A DNA stretch of 37,212 nucleotides from positions 1 through 37,212 of the forward strand of contig NZ_AUKE01000031.1 in assembly GCF_000424585.1 (NCBI RefSeq). The letters are read 5' to 3'. Under the pieces are notes generated by a model. The model worked only from the letters and a program-made list of their open reading frames with translations, did not search any database and was not told the DNA's origin. This document shows positions 1-9,209 of the stretch, one piece after another (the first letter of the stretch is position 1; the number at the start of each line of letters is the position of its first letter). Made by a program: the position numbers and the translations under genes. This stretch comes from Butyrivibrio sp. MC2013. GTDB lineage: Bacteria; Bacillota; Clostridia; Lachnospirales; Lachnospiraceae.

Positions 1-1
1 A

Positions 2-256
2 ATGGAGAAATACATGCATAACCATCTGCTGTTCCTTCATGATAAAAGAGTTCCGCACAATAATAACTTAAGTGAGCGTCAGGCTCGTAAGGTAAAACGT
101 AAAATCAAGCAGGTCATGACATACCGGTCATTCAGCAGTCTAGAGTATTACTGCGATGGATTGGGTGTGCTGGTTACGCTGCGCGAAAATGATCCCAGCA
201 ATATTTACACGAATGTGTCAGAGATATTTGATAGAAAATACCGGTGGTCCGACTGA
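2..256 (+). pseudogene. IS66-family transposase, C-terminal part (runs off the left edge)
   Basis: Eighty-four codons are visible and the frame is open to the left edge. The pattern VPHNNNLSERQARKVK followed by a run of basic residues, FSSLEYY and LVTLREN matches the C-terminal end of IS66 (transposase_25) DDE transposases, where the NN..ER motif carries the last catalytic Glu. The Met at position 2 is internal, not a true start. Only the 3' end is in view, so I cannot tell whether the element is intact. It ends in TGA inside a perfect inverted repeat that can act as its terminator. It marks a mobile-element boundary on the left of the window. Confidence 0.8.
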
Positions 257-284
257 TAAAAGTCTAGATCACCGGTATTTTTAT
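235..284 (+). terminator. Rho-independent terminator of the IS66 transposase gene
   Basis: A perfect 12-bp inverted repeat, AAAATACCGGTG at 235-246 and CACCGGTATTTT at 270-281, encloses a 23-nt loop and is followed by further T residues. The left arm lies inside the last codons of the transposase gene, so the hairpin overlaps its stop codon. Confidence 0.6.
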
Positions 285-358
285 CTCAAGTTGGGGTCTG
301 AACAATAACTGATTCTTTATCAATCTCCTTAACAGCTCTCCGTATCTCTATACAGTGA

Positions 359-746
359 TCTCGCAGCTTCAGATGTTTATTTTACAAAGTGAGCATTCAG
401 TTCAAATGGTAGTTTTACTTAATTCTTCAAAGCAGCCTTTTAGCGCCCACGAGAAAGCTGTCTGAGCAGGGCAAAGGGGTGATACATCTCATCCAATGGT
501 CATTGGGTGCGCCAGCACACAATAAATAATTGAAATCTCCAGATTTTAAGCTTGCTTAAAGAGATGGAGATTTCAATTATTGTATATGCACGCATAGCGG
601 GCATATGACCATTGAAAGCAAACACCCCGCCCCCTTTCCCTGCGAGTTCTTTCGAGTGAGGCGCATGCTTAAAAGGCTGCTGAAGAATTTTAGTAAAACA
701 CCATTTGGACTGCAGCGAAAGTGGAAAATAACATCTGCAGCTGCGA
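359..746. repeat. Long imperfect inverted repeat (foldback, MITE-like or structured RNA)
   Basis: This fills most of the gene-free stretch 257-761. The left arm (about 359-550) and the reverse complement of the right arm (about 551-746) align along their length with short indels. Shared blocks include CGCAGCT.CAGATGTT, CAAATGGT.GTTTTACT, TTCTTC..GCAGCCTTTTA, CAATGGTCAT and, next to the centre, AATAATTGAAATCTCCA. By eye the arms are roughly three-quarters identical. The centre is a tight turn at about 550-551. Similarity may continue outward to about 327 and 775, which would take in the last codons of cstA. No convincing protein is encoded in any frame. It could be a foldback or miniature inverted-repeat element next to the IS66 remnant, an inverted duplication of the cstA 3' region, or a long structured RNA. 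Confidence 0.75.
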
Positions 747-761
747 CAATACAGCAGCCGG

Positions 762-2171
762 CTATTTGGCGGACCTGAGGAGAATGGCAAGGTATAATAT
801 GAAGGTGCATATTGCAAATATGATCCCCACAGGATATGCCAATGACATGCTGATAGAGAAGCCCTCCTCTGCCATGAGGATATAGGTCATGCTCACGGCA
901 GACATAAAGGCAGCCGGCATAGCTGTAAAGAGGCTCTTATATTGGTTATCTGCATTTTTGATAAGATAAGCGCTGGCCACCCAGAGACTGATCATTGCCA
1001 GTGTCTGATTACTCCAGGAGAAATACCTCCACAATACATTGAAATCCAGCTGAGTAAGGACTGCCCCCAAGCCCAAAAGGGGGATAGTGATAAAGAGCCT
1101 GTTTTTAATAGGCTTTTGATCAAGGCCTGTTATCTCACTTAAGATCAGCCTAGCACTCCTAAAGGCAGTATCTCCCGATGTGATGGGACAGGCAACTACG
1201 CCTACCACCGCCAGTATACCGCCCACAGTCCCCAGCATACCGGTAGAGATATCATATACCACACCGGACTGGCCCATCTGAGTCAGGGCGCTGCTAAGGC
1301 CTCCCGTGGTCCCATAGAAAGCCACGCCTCCTGCTGCCCAGGTCAGAGCTATAACAGACTCAGCCAGCATGGCTCCGTAGAATACCTTTCTGCCCTCGCG
1401 TTCCGAACTGATGCACCTGGATATCATGGGAGACTGAGTAGCATGAAAGCCCGATATGGCGCCGCAGGCAACAGTGATAAACATATACGGCCATACAGGG
1501 AGCCCATCGGGATGAAGATTCCTGGCACTGATCTCAGGGATATGATAGCCACCGATAATGGTGCCTGCACATATGCCTATGGCCATGGTGATCAGTACTA
1601 TGCCAAAGACAGGATATAGTTTGCCGATAATTTTATCTATTGGAAGTAGAGTTGCCAAAATATAATAGATCAGTATGACCACTATCCAAAACTTCACTCC
1701 CATCCATTCAGGAGTCAGCCTGGCTATCAGAGCTGCAGGGCTGGTGACAAATACAGTGCCTGTCAAAAGCAGAAGCAGCACAGAAAATAGCCTCATCCCC
1801 CACCCTGCTGCAGTTCCCAGATAGATACCTGACAGTTCCGCAATGGATCTGCCTTCATTTCTCTCTGAGATCATGCCTATCATATAGTCATGGACCGCGC
1901 CTCCCAGGATAGATCCAAAGATGATCCAGAGAAAGACTATAGGACCAAAGCAGGCTCCCATGAGAGCACCAAATATAGGCCCTGTGCCCGCTATATTCAG
2001 GAGCTGTACGAGAAAGGCCTTCCAGGTCTTTAAGGGTACATAATCAACTCCATCCTGCAGCCTGTAGGCAGGAGTCTTCCTGTCATCAGGTCCAAAGACT
2101 TTTTCCACCATTTTGCCATAAGTGAAATATCCGATAAACAATGCTGCAAACGAACAGAGTAAAGATATCAT
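762..2171 (-). CDS. cstA: CstA-family carbon starvation protein (peptide/pyruvate transporter)
   Basis: The 469-residue protein is a polytopic membrane protein composed almost entirely of hydrophobic helices. The N-terminal block with YGKMVEKVFGPDD, a TPAYRLQDGVDYVPL segment and LLNIAGTGPIFGALMGACFGP is the CstA family signature. Family members import peptides or pyruvate when carbon is short. At 469 residues it is shorter than the E. coli protein (about 700) but typical of compact clostridial forms. The ATG has GAGAGGTGG upstream. It lies 51 nt after glgX on the same strand with no terminator between, so it may be the last gene of the long transcript. The foldback repeat begins immediately after its stop. 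Confidence 0.88.
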   Translation of the reverse strand: MISLLCSFAALFIGYFTYGKMVEKVFGPDDRKTPAYRLQDGVDYVPLKTWKAFLVQLLNIAGTGPIFGALMGACFGPIVFLWIIFGSILGGAVHDYMIGMISERNEGRSIAELSGIYLGTAAGWGMRLFSVLLLLLTGTVFVTSPAALIARLTPEWMGVKFWIVVILIYYILATLLPIDKIIGKLYPVFGIVLITMAIGICAGTIIGGYHIPEISARNLHPDGLPVWPYMFITVACGAISGFHATQSPMISRCISSEREGRKVFYGAMLAESVIALTWAAGGVAFYGTTGGLSSALTQMGQSGVVYDISTGMLGTVGGILAVVGVVACPITSGDTAFRSARLILSEITGLDQKPIKNRLFITIPLLGLGAVLTQLDFNVLWRYFSWSNQTLAMISLWVASAYLIKNADNQYKSLFTAMPAAFMSAVSMTYILMAEEGFSISMSLAYPVGIIFAICTFILYLAILLRSAK

Positions 2172-2222
2172 GACTATCCACCTCTCTATTCATACCAGAT
2201 AATAGTCCATATCACAAAGGAT

Positions 2223-4316
2223 CTATTTCATATACCCCAGTAAAACAGCGCTGCTGCGACTGGGAAGAAATAGCTTGCCGGACGTAAATGGCTTACCCTT
2301 ACCGGGAGCAAAGGAACGTCCGCTTGAAGAATCTGCCTGCAGGTACCATTTATAGCCCTCAGGAAGGATAGGCAATTCCATTTCATGGTCTTCCCAGTGG
2401 GCATTTAGTCCCACATATATAAAAGAGTCTTTTTTCAGACCAAAGCGTGCATGATCTTCCGCAAACATATATCCCAGTACCAGCCTGGGACCCATCTGGT
2501 CATATTCCCAGGCCCTCTCACTGTGGAAGGACAGCTCCGGATATCCTGTGCCATTATGCTCCATGTTAAAATCAGAAGTTCTAAGAACCGGATGAGCTTT
2601 TCTAAATGCTATGAGATCTGATATATATTTGGTCAGGTCCCCGTACTCTATGGCCCTATCCCAGTCCAGCCAGGATATCTCATTATCCTGGCAGTAGGCA
2701 TTATTATTGCCATACTGGGTATTGGCAAACTCATCTCCCGAAAGTAACATGGGCACTCCTCTGCTGGTAAGGAGTATGGTCATGGCATTTCTGATCTGGC
2801 GCTGTCTAAGGTCATAGATCTCTTTATCCGGACTCTCACCTTCAGCGCCGCAGTTCCAGCTGTGATTATCATCGCAGCCATCCCTGCCGTCTTCTCCGTT
2901 GGCCTCATTATGTTTGCCATTATAAGAGACCAGGTCATAGAGCGTAAATCCGTCATGACAGGTGAGAAAATTCACCGATACCTCAGGGCTCCTTGCACCA
3001 TACAGATCAGCAGAGCCTCCAATACGCCAATATAGCTCCACAGCGGCATCAGCATTGCCCTTGATAAATTCCCTTACGCAGTCTCTATATTTGCCATTCC
3101 ATTCAGCCCACCTGTTCCAGGAAGGAAAGCTGCCCACCTGATAGAGGCCGCCTGCATCCCAGGCTTCAGCTATAAGCTTACAGCCTCCAAGAATGGGATC
3201 ATGAGCCAGACTCTCTATAAGAGGAGGAGACATCATAGGAGCACCGTTTTGGTCCCTTGTGAGAATAGAAGCCAGATCAAAACGAAATCCGTCTATATGA
3301 TAAGAGGATACCCAGTATCTGAGGCAGTCCAGTATCATATTTCTGACAACTGCATTATTACAGTTCAGAGTATTGCCGCAGCCGGAGAAATTATAATAAT
3401 AGCCATCTGGGGTCAATAGGTAATAGGTTCTGTTATCAATACCCCTATAGGATATATATGGTCCGTTTTCATTGCCCTCTGCCGTATGGTTAAATACAAC
3501 ATCAAGTATTATCTCTATTCCTTCTGCATGGAGCTTTTTGACCATATTTTTGAGTTCATCCGCTTCCATACCAAAAGGCGCAGAGGCTGCATAGCCTGCC
3601 TTGGGAGCAAAAAAATCCACAGTGGAATAGCCCCAATAGTTATATAGTTTACGTCCTTCTATTTCCCTGTAATTTTCAAACTCGTCAAACTCAAAAATGG
3701 GCAGCAGCTCTACACAATTGATACCCAGTTTTTTCAGATAAGGTATCTTCTCCGTGATCCCTGCATAAGTGCCCCTGTGCCTGACAGCGCTGTTTTCATT
3801 TTGGGTAAAGGATCTGACATGCATCTCATATATGACCAGGTCCTTTTGCCTAAGGCGTGGCGGCTTATCACCCTCCCAATCATAGTCTTCTCTGATCAAT
3901 TGCCCTCTGTGAGGGAATGGATCATTAAAGTCCGGCTTTTCGCCCCATCTGCTCCTGCCTGATACGGACTTGGCATAGGGGTCTAGTACTATCTTTTCCT
4001 TATCAAACCACAAGCCCTTTTTCTTATCCATAACGCCGTCAAAACGATATCCATATTCAGTGGACTCTATGTCTATGCCAAATACCATCATCGCATAGAC
4101 ATTTCCTATTTTGAATTCTTCCTTAAAGGGTATCTCTGCAAAGGGCTTTTTTTGACCATGATGAAAGAGTACAAGGGTGCAGCTTGTCGCTTCCTTTGAG
4201 TAGATACTGAAATTCACACCGCCATCAATAAGGCTTGCACCAAAAGGAAGGGCCCGCCCCGGACGATATTCCAGATTTCCGATCTTATCTGTTGGGAAAG
4301 TATCGATCAGTCTCAT
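2223..4316 (-). CDS. glgX: Glycogen debranching enzyme, GlgX/isoamylase type (GH13)
   Basis: The 697-residue protein has the N-terminal CBM48/isoamylase-N module (about 1-150) and a GH13 catalytic barrel. All four GH13 blocks are visible: DVVFNH (272-277), GFRFD with nucleophile Asp347, AEAWD with acid/base Glu384, and TCHD with Asp455. The long NGKHNEANGEDGRDG insertion after block IV is typical of GlgX/TreX debranching enzymes, which hydrolyse alpha-1,6 branches of glycogen. The length is normal for the family. The ATG follows CAGGGGGTATT. It begins 12 nt after the ABC exporter gene in the same direction, which suggests co-transcription with the biosynthetic cluster, although a metabolic link is not obvious. 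Confidence 0.92.
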   Translation of the reverse strand: MRLIDTFPTDKIGNLEYRPGRALPFGASLIDGGVNFSIYSKEATSCTLVLFHHGQKKPFAEIPFKEEFKIGNVYAMMVFGIDIESTEYGYRFDGVMDKKKGLWFDKEKIVLDPYAKSVSGRSRWGEKPDFNDPFPHRGQLIREDYDWEGDKPPRLRQKDLVIYEMHVRSFTQNENSAVRHRGTYAGITEKIPYLKKLGINCVELLPIFEFDEFENYREIEGRKLYNYWGYSTVDFFAPKAGYAASAPFGMEADELKNMVKKLHAEGIEIILDVVFNHTAEGNENGPYISYRGIDNRTYYLLTPDGYYYNFSGCGNTLNCNNAVVRNMILDCLRYWVSSYHIDGFRFDLASILTRDQNGAPMMSPPLIESLAHDPILGGCKLIAEAWDAGGLYQVGSFPSWNRWAEWNGKYRDCVREFIKGNADAAVELYWRIGGSADLYGARSPEVSVNFLTCHDGFTLYDLVSYNGKHNEANGEDGRDGCDDNHSWNCGAEGESPDKEIYDLRQRQIRNAMTILLTSRGVPMLLSGDEFANTQYGNNNAYCQDNEISWLDWDRAIEYGDLTKYISDLIAFRKAHPVLRTSDFNMEHNGTGYPELSFHSERAWEYDQMGPRLVLGYMFAEDHARFGLKKDSFIYVGLNAHWEDHEMELPILPEGYKWYLQADSSSGRSFAPGKGKPFTSGKLFLPSRSSAVLLGYMK

Positions 4317-4328
4317 AATACCCCCTGA

Positions 4329-6074
4329 TCAGTCATCAAACTGACTGTTGTAGAGTTCATAATACATGCCCTTCTTCTCAAGAAGCTCTTCATGGCTGCC
4401 ACTCTCTACTATATCTCCGTCCTTCAATACCAGTATCACGTCTGCATTTACTATGGTTGACAACCTGTGAGCTATGACAAAGCTGGTCCTGCCCTGCATA
4501 AGTTTATCCATGGCATTCTGGATAGCCAGTTCCGTTCTGGTATCAATAGAACTGGTAGCTTCATCCAGGATGACTATGGGCTTGTCCGCCAGGATAGCAC
4601 GGGCTATACATAGCTGCTGCCTCTGGCCCGTGGACAGATTCATATGTTCATCCAGCACAGTATCATATTTGCCGGGCAGAGTAGAGATAAGATAATCAAG
4701 GCCCACAGCTTCTACAGCCTTCTCTATCATCTCATCAGTATACTCTTCTTTGCCCAGGGTCAGATTCTCGCGTATGGTATCTTCAAAGACCCAGGGCTCC
4801 TGCAGTACTATGCTCACCCTGTCTCTTAGTGATCTTCTCGATACCGATGTGATATCTATTCCATCGATTGATATAGTTCCGGAATTAACCTCATAGAACC
4901 TCATAAGGAGGTTGATAAGTGTACTCTTACCGGCTCCGGTAGGGCCTACAATGGCGACCTTCTGACCGGGGCGGATCTCTTCCGAAAAGTCCTTTATAAC
5001 TATGTGATCCCTCTTATAACCAAACTTTACATGGTCAAAGCTCACGCTGCCCTTGATATCTTCCGGCAGCTGCCTGTCACCGTCTTTGGAGAGTTCCTCT
5101 TCATCTATCATCCCAAATATCCTGGTCAGTGCAGCCTTGACGCTGACAAGGGGCTGGAGCGACTGGATAAGCGAGTTAAGAGGAGCCGACAGGCAATTGT
5201 TTAATCCTATAAAGGTGATAACAAGGCCCAGAGTTCTGGAGCCGTCCATAGACAAGGTAACACCAAAGAGCAGCAGGAGCATGGTGGACAGATAGGTAAA
5301 TGCCGAAGCCAGGGGCACAGTAAGTCCCGATATAGCCTGAGCATTAAAGGCCGCTTTATTGAGCCTCATGTTAAGGTCTCCGAATCTCTTCTCTGATTTA
5401 CCTGCGGCATTATAGGCCAGGATAATGCCATGGCCTGAATAATTCTCTTCTATATAGCCGTTCACAGCGCCAAGGTAATTGACCTGATGGGTATAAAATC
5501 TGGAAGAATTAACTGCCACAATGGATACGATGACTATCTGGACTATGTTGAGACCTACGCAGACTCCGGTCAAAAGAGGATCAAAGACCAGCATGACTAT
5601 CAAAGCCGCGATAATGGTAACTATACTTCCCACCATATTAACAGTACACTGTGTCAGGTTCTGATTGACTATGTCCACATCATTGGTCACGCGGGACATG
5701 GTATCACCGGTGGAATTATTAAAGAAATAGCTCATAGGGAGCCTGTCCAGCTTGTCAAAGAGACTATATCTGAGATTATGGGAGATCCTGTTGGTAGCCT
5801 TTACCATGATCGCCCTCTGTGCCAGCTCCGTCAGGAACTGACAGATCCTCATCACCAGTATCACTATAAGGACCGGTACTACTATGGGCAGATTGACCAT
5901 TCCCAGCTCTTTGATATTGGCAGTGATTGTATCCATGACACGTCCGTTGAGGACAGGGCCTACCAGGGACAGAGCTGTTGACAGGATCACCAATATGACA
6001 GCAATGATGACCCCTGCCTTCATGCCGGGGGCATATGTAAACAATCTGATAACAGAGGAATTATTCTTACGCAT
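4329..6074 (-). CDS. ABC exporter half-transporter, canonical ATPase subunit
   Basis: The 581-residue protein has a six-helix type IV exporter domain (about 1-320) fused to an ATPase domain. Walker A is GPTGAGKS (377-384), Walker B ends in LDE with catalytic Glu505, and the switch His536 is present. The signature is LSTGQ (480-484) instead of LSGGQ. Its start codon overlaps the 3' end of the other half-transporter gene by 8 nt and has AGGAGG six bases upstream, so the two are translationally linked. The partner lacks the catalytic Glu and the switch His, so together they fit a heterodimeric exporter of the BmrCD/TM287-288 type. As the end of the NRPS-like cluster it probably exports the cluster's product; this is inference from position. 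Confidence 0.92.
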   Translation of the reverse strand: MRKNNSSVIRLFTYAPGMKAGVIIAVILVILSTALSLVGPVLNGRVMDTITANIKELGMVNLPIVVPVLIVILVMRICQFLTELAQRAIMVKATNRISHNLRYSLFDKLDRLPMSYFFNNSTGDTMSRVTNDVDIVNQNLTQCTVNMVGSIVTIIAALIVMLVFDPLLTGVCVGLNIVQIVIVSIVAVNSSRFYTHQVNYLGAVNGYIEENYSGHGIILAYNAAGKSEKRFGDLNMRLNKAAFNAQAISGLTVPLASAFTYLSTMLLLLFGVTLSMDGSRTLGLVITFIGLNNCLSAPLNSLIQSLQPLVSVKAALTRIFGMIDEEELSKDGDRQLPEDIKGSVSFDHVKFGYKRDHIVIKDFSEEIRPGQKVAIVGPTGAGKSTLINLLMRFYEVNSGTISIDGIDITSVSRRSLRDRVSIVLQEPWVFEDTIRENLTLGKEEYTDEMIEKAVEAVGLDYLISTLPGKYDTVLDEHMNLSTGQRQQLCIARAILADKPIVILDEATSSIDTRTELAIQNAMDKLMQGRTSFVIAHRLSTIVNADVILVLKDGDIVESGSHEELLEKKGMYYELYNSQFDD

Positions 6075-7869
6075 AAGATTCCTCCTTTACTGATCCTGAA
6101 GCGATATCATCATCCTTGTGCTGGGATGCATATATCTCCTGATAATCCCTGCAGGTCTCAAGCAGCATCTCATGACTACCGCATCCTACTATGGCTCCGT
6201 TATTCATGACCAAGATCTGATCGGCATCCACAATAGTGCTTATCCTTTGAGAGACGATGATCTTGGTAACACCGGAGAACTTCTCCATGATCATCTTACG
6301 GACCTTTTTCTCAGTCTTGTAATCAAGTGCAGAAAAAGAATCATCAAAAATCATGACCTTACATGGCTTGGAGAGGCAACGGGCAATAGACAGTCTCTGC
6401 CTTTGACCGCCTGAGAAATTGGTACCTCTCTTGAGCACAGGAGCCTGATATTGCTCCTCCTGCCCCTCTATAAACTCTGCAGCACCTGCGATCTCACATG
6501 TCTTTTCAAGGTCATAGGGGCTGTCATTTCCGTTATTGCCCAGCCTTACATTCTCTTCTATGCTTCCTGTAAATAGCAGAGCCTTTTGAGCTGTGAGGCT
6601 GATCTGATCTCTCAGTTCATGGAGACTGTAATCCTTGATATTGACGCCGCCCAGGAGGATCTCTCCCTTATTTACATCATAGAATCTCATGAGGAGATCG
6701 ATGATGGTAGTCTTGCCGGAACCAATGGCGCCTATGATCGCTGTAGTAGAGCCCTTTGAGCATTTAAAAGATATATTATTCAAAAAGCAGTTCTCAGGAT
6801 TATTGTATCCAAAGGACACATCCCGAAACTCTAATGCGGGAGTCTCATCATTATCATCTGCACGCGTATTGTCACTGCCTGTATCCTCCACGCTGATCCT
6901 GCTGTCAAGCACCTCTGCTATCCTGGATGAGGATACACGAGCGCCCTGATATAACATCATGACCTGTACCACAAAGATAAAGGCCAGGAGCAGCTGCGCC
7001 GTATAGGGGATGAAGGCAACAATATCCGTAACCACGTCCAGTTGGTTCTCTACATAGCCGCTGTTAATCTGATATACAGCCAGTATATAGATCACTATGG
7101 TGACTACATAAAGGACCAGATTTATCCCGGGGATAACTACTGCAGAAGGCAGCTGGGAGATTGTCATGGCTTTTGTGAGTTTCTTATTGATACCCTCAAA
7201 TTTACTCCTAAGATGTCCCTGAGCATTATATGCCCTTACTACATCCACGCCGCCCAGCTTCTCCATAACGCTCTTATTCAGGCTGTCCTTGTTCTTTTGC
7301 GCCTTTCTGATCTGGGGAGCTTCGATGATGATGGCTGCGGCTATGAGCAGCACTACAAAGGCGATACCTATAATGACCGTGAGCTGCCAGGATCTGCCAT
7401 AAGCACCTATCTTGGCAAGTGCCCATACCGAGATGACAGGAGCCTTGATAATAGCCTGAAAGCCTATCAGGATAAAGGTCTGGACATTCATGACATCAGA
7501 AGTAGACCTGGTGATCAGGCCGGACACGGTAAAACCGTCCACATCCGGGATAGACAGCAACTGGACCTTATGAAATATGTCACGTCTGATCCCTGTCACA
7601 AAGCTCATGACTGCCCAGGCTATGATCATGGAGGATACAGCCGAGAGCAAAAAGCTCACACATACATAGCCTGCCATGATAGCTGCCACGGATCTGATCT
7701 GAGAAGCGCCCTCTTCCAAAGAGAGTTCTTCATTATTGGCGACCTTGAGGGCTGCGCTGAGAAGCTCAGGTATACGCATATCAAAGTAAACCTGAAGGAC
7801 AATGAATATAACAGAACTCAGCAGCATTGCCTTGTCGCTGTTTTTCATTCTCTTAAACAGTTTAATCAT
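6067..7869 (-). CDS. ABC exporter half-transporter, degenerate ATPase subunit
   Basis: The 600-residue protein has an N-terminal six-helix exporter domain and an ATPase domain with Walker A GAIGSGKT (380-387) and signature FSGGQ (485-489). The Walker B segment reads FDDS, so the catalytic Glu is replaced by Asp510, and the switch position is Gln541 instead of His. Both changes are the usual marks of the degenerate subunit of heterodimeric exporters; the partner gene downstream carries the normal residues. The tail after about residue 585 is acidic and hydrophilic. Its ATG overlaps the stop of the ATP-grasp gene by 8 nt, tying export to the biosynthetic genes. Confidence 0.92.
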   Translation of the reverse strand: MIKLFKRMKNSDKAMLLSSVIFIVLQVYFDMRIPELLSAALKVANNEELSLEEGASQIRSVAAIMAGYVCVSFLLSAVSSMIIAWAVMSFVTGIRRDIFHKVQLLSIPDVDGFTVSGLITRSTSDVMNVQTFILIGFQAIIKAPVISVWALAKIGAYGRSWQLTVIIGIAFVVLLIAAAIIIEAPQIRKAQKNKDSLNKSVMEKLGGVDVVRAYNAQGHLRSKFEGINKKLTKAMTISQLPSAVVIPGINLVLYVVTIVIYILAVYQINSGYVENQLDVVTDIVAFIPYTAQLLLAFIFVVQVMMLYQGARVSSSRIAEVLDSRISVEDTGSDNTRADDNDETPALEFRDVSFGYNNPENCFLNNISFKCSKGSTTAIIGAIGSGKTTIIDLLMRFYDVNKGEILLGGVNIKDYSLHELRDQISLTAQKALLFTGSIEENVRLGNNGNDSPYDLEKTCEIAGAAEFIEGQEEQYQAPVLKRGTNFSGGQRQRLSIARCLSKPCKVMIFDDSFSALDYKTEKKVRKMIMEKFSGVTKIIVSQRISTIVDADQILVMNNGAIVGCGSHEMLLETCRDYQEIYASQHKDDDIASGSVKEESYA

Positions 7870-9181
7870 CTTCGCACACCGCTCTTATCTTTTCCATGAT
7901 CTCATCAATAATGGAACCGGGGTATCTGTCATTAAAATCAAGAGCACTCTTATAGATAGAAGCCTTATCCTCTGCGCCGCCGATTCCCACAGCAGTGATC
8001 ACATGGCCTGAGTACTCGGCCCATTCATAGCATTTGATATAGGGAATATCCCTGATCTCATCAAGCATATCCCTTTTAATGCCATTTACTCTGAAGATGC
8101 AGCCATAGGTCAGAAGGTCAGGATCCGAATAATCCTTTTGCTCCTCATCCAGCATATCAAAATAGATATCAAAGAGCCCTCTTCCTTCGCAGGTTGCCAT
8201 GAGCATAGTGGCTCCGGACCATCTGGGATTGATCTCTATCACATACCATTCACCATCGTGATAGGCCAGGTCTACATTGGCTACTCCGTTTAATCCTATC
8301 TTTCCCGCAAAGCTCTTTAGCTTGTCCTGAAGCTCACTGATTCCCATATCATCCTTCCATACAGGACCAAATTTGATACCCCTAGCGCTGTCGGTTATGC
8401 CTTCGGAGTTCATGCTAAGGACAAATGGCGGGAGGACGCTGTAATGGCCCTTGCAGCCATGTATCTCTGTAGTATACTGATCACCGCTGATGTATTCTTC
8501 AGCGATCAGATCATTATCAAAAAGGTCAGAATCCAGAACGGAGAGAGCTTCCTCCACACTGGCCACCTTTTGGAGTCCCAGGGAACTGGAGCCTGTATTA
8601 TCCTTCATGATGACAGGAAAATGGAGCTGTTCAAGTTCATGCTTTATATACTCTCTGTATACATTGAGCTTGATCACACCCTGGGATTTGTCAGTGATCT
8701 TGTACATAGAACAATCGATCCTGACATAACCGGAATTATTGATACCTGCCCTGGTCAGCGCTTCGTGGGTACTGGCCTTGTCATAACAGGCAAGTCCTGC
8801 CTCCAGAGAATGGCAATAGGTCTTAACACCCTCTTTCTCAAACTTCTCGCATATGATCGCTTCCGTTATGCTGTTCCAATCTACCACCATACTCACAGTG
8901 GGAACACTGATCAGTATATCAGGCTTCTCCTTTTTGATGGCCTCCACATAATCATCCAGAGAAGCCGTATAAGGCATCTCTACATAAGACACATGCTTGG
9001 GATACTCAAACTCACCGTTTAAGCGGTTGCAAAAGAAAAACTTGGCCGAAATGACAGTAATATCATAGTCCGGATGTTTAAGAGCCACCTCATCAAAACA
9101 ATCTGCATCTCCCGGATATCCGATACCTGTTACAACAGCCTCAGTTGAAGATGTGTTAAATACAACAATTTTTTTGCCCAT
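7862..9181 (-). CDS. ATP-grasp ligase (carboxylate-amine ligase type)
   Basis: The 439-residue protein has an N-terminal pre-ATP-grasp Rossmann-like part (about 1-120) and an ATP-grasp fold. Visible motifs are MKDNTGSSSLG in the small lobe, EEYISGDQYTTEI, and the metal-binding EINPRWSG near residue 316. These enzymes form amide or related bonds through an acyl-phosphate. I chose ATG at 9181: the alternative GTG at 9190 lies inside the GAGGTG ribosome binding site, which is well spaced for 9181. It lies 28 nt downstream of the last NRPS-like gene and overlaps the exporter genes, so it probably adds or caps a residue on the cluster's product. The substrate cannot be read from the sequence. Confidence 0.85.
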   Translation of the reverse strand: MGKKIVVFNTSSTEAVVTGIGYPGDADCFDEVALKHPDYDITVISAKFFFCNRLNGEFEYPKHVSYVEMPYTASLDDYVEAIKKEKPDILISVPTVSMVVDWNSITEAIICEKFEKEGVKTYCHSLEAGLACYDKASTHEALTRAGINNSGYVRIDCSMYKITDKSQGVIKLNVYREYIKHELEQLHFPVIMKDNTGSSSLGLQKVASVEEALSVLDSDLFDNDLIAEEYISGDQYTTEIHGCKGHYSVLPPFVLSMNSEGITDSARGIKFGPVWKDDMGISELQDKLKSFAGKIGLNGVANVDLAYHDGEWYVIEINPRWSGATMLMATCEGRGLFDIYFDMLDEEQKDYSDPDLLTYGCIFRVNGIKRDMLDEIRDIPYIKCYEWAEYSGHVITAVGIGGAEDKASIYKSALDFNDRYPGSIIDEIMEKIRAVCEDD

Positions 9182-9209
9182 TCTACGCACCTCGTCTTCG
9201 AACTCAATC

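Noticed and set aside
500..817. Open frames on the minus strand through the foldback region
   Set aside because: They run across the end of cstA and the foldback centre, are low-complexity in style and show no initiation site or homology pattern.
5487..5981. A 164-codon open frame on the plus strand
   Set aside because: Antisense shadow of the exporter gene; no initiation signal and no family resemblance.
7042..7899. A 285-codon open frame on the plus strand
   Set aside because: It lies entirely opposite the exporter and ATP-grasp genes, has no ribosome binding site, is His/Tyr/Asp-rich without a recognisable fold, and is explained by the codon pattern of the real genes.
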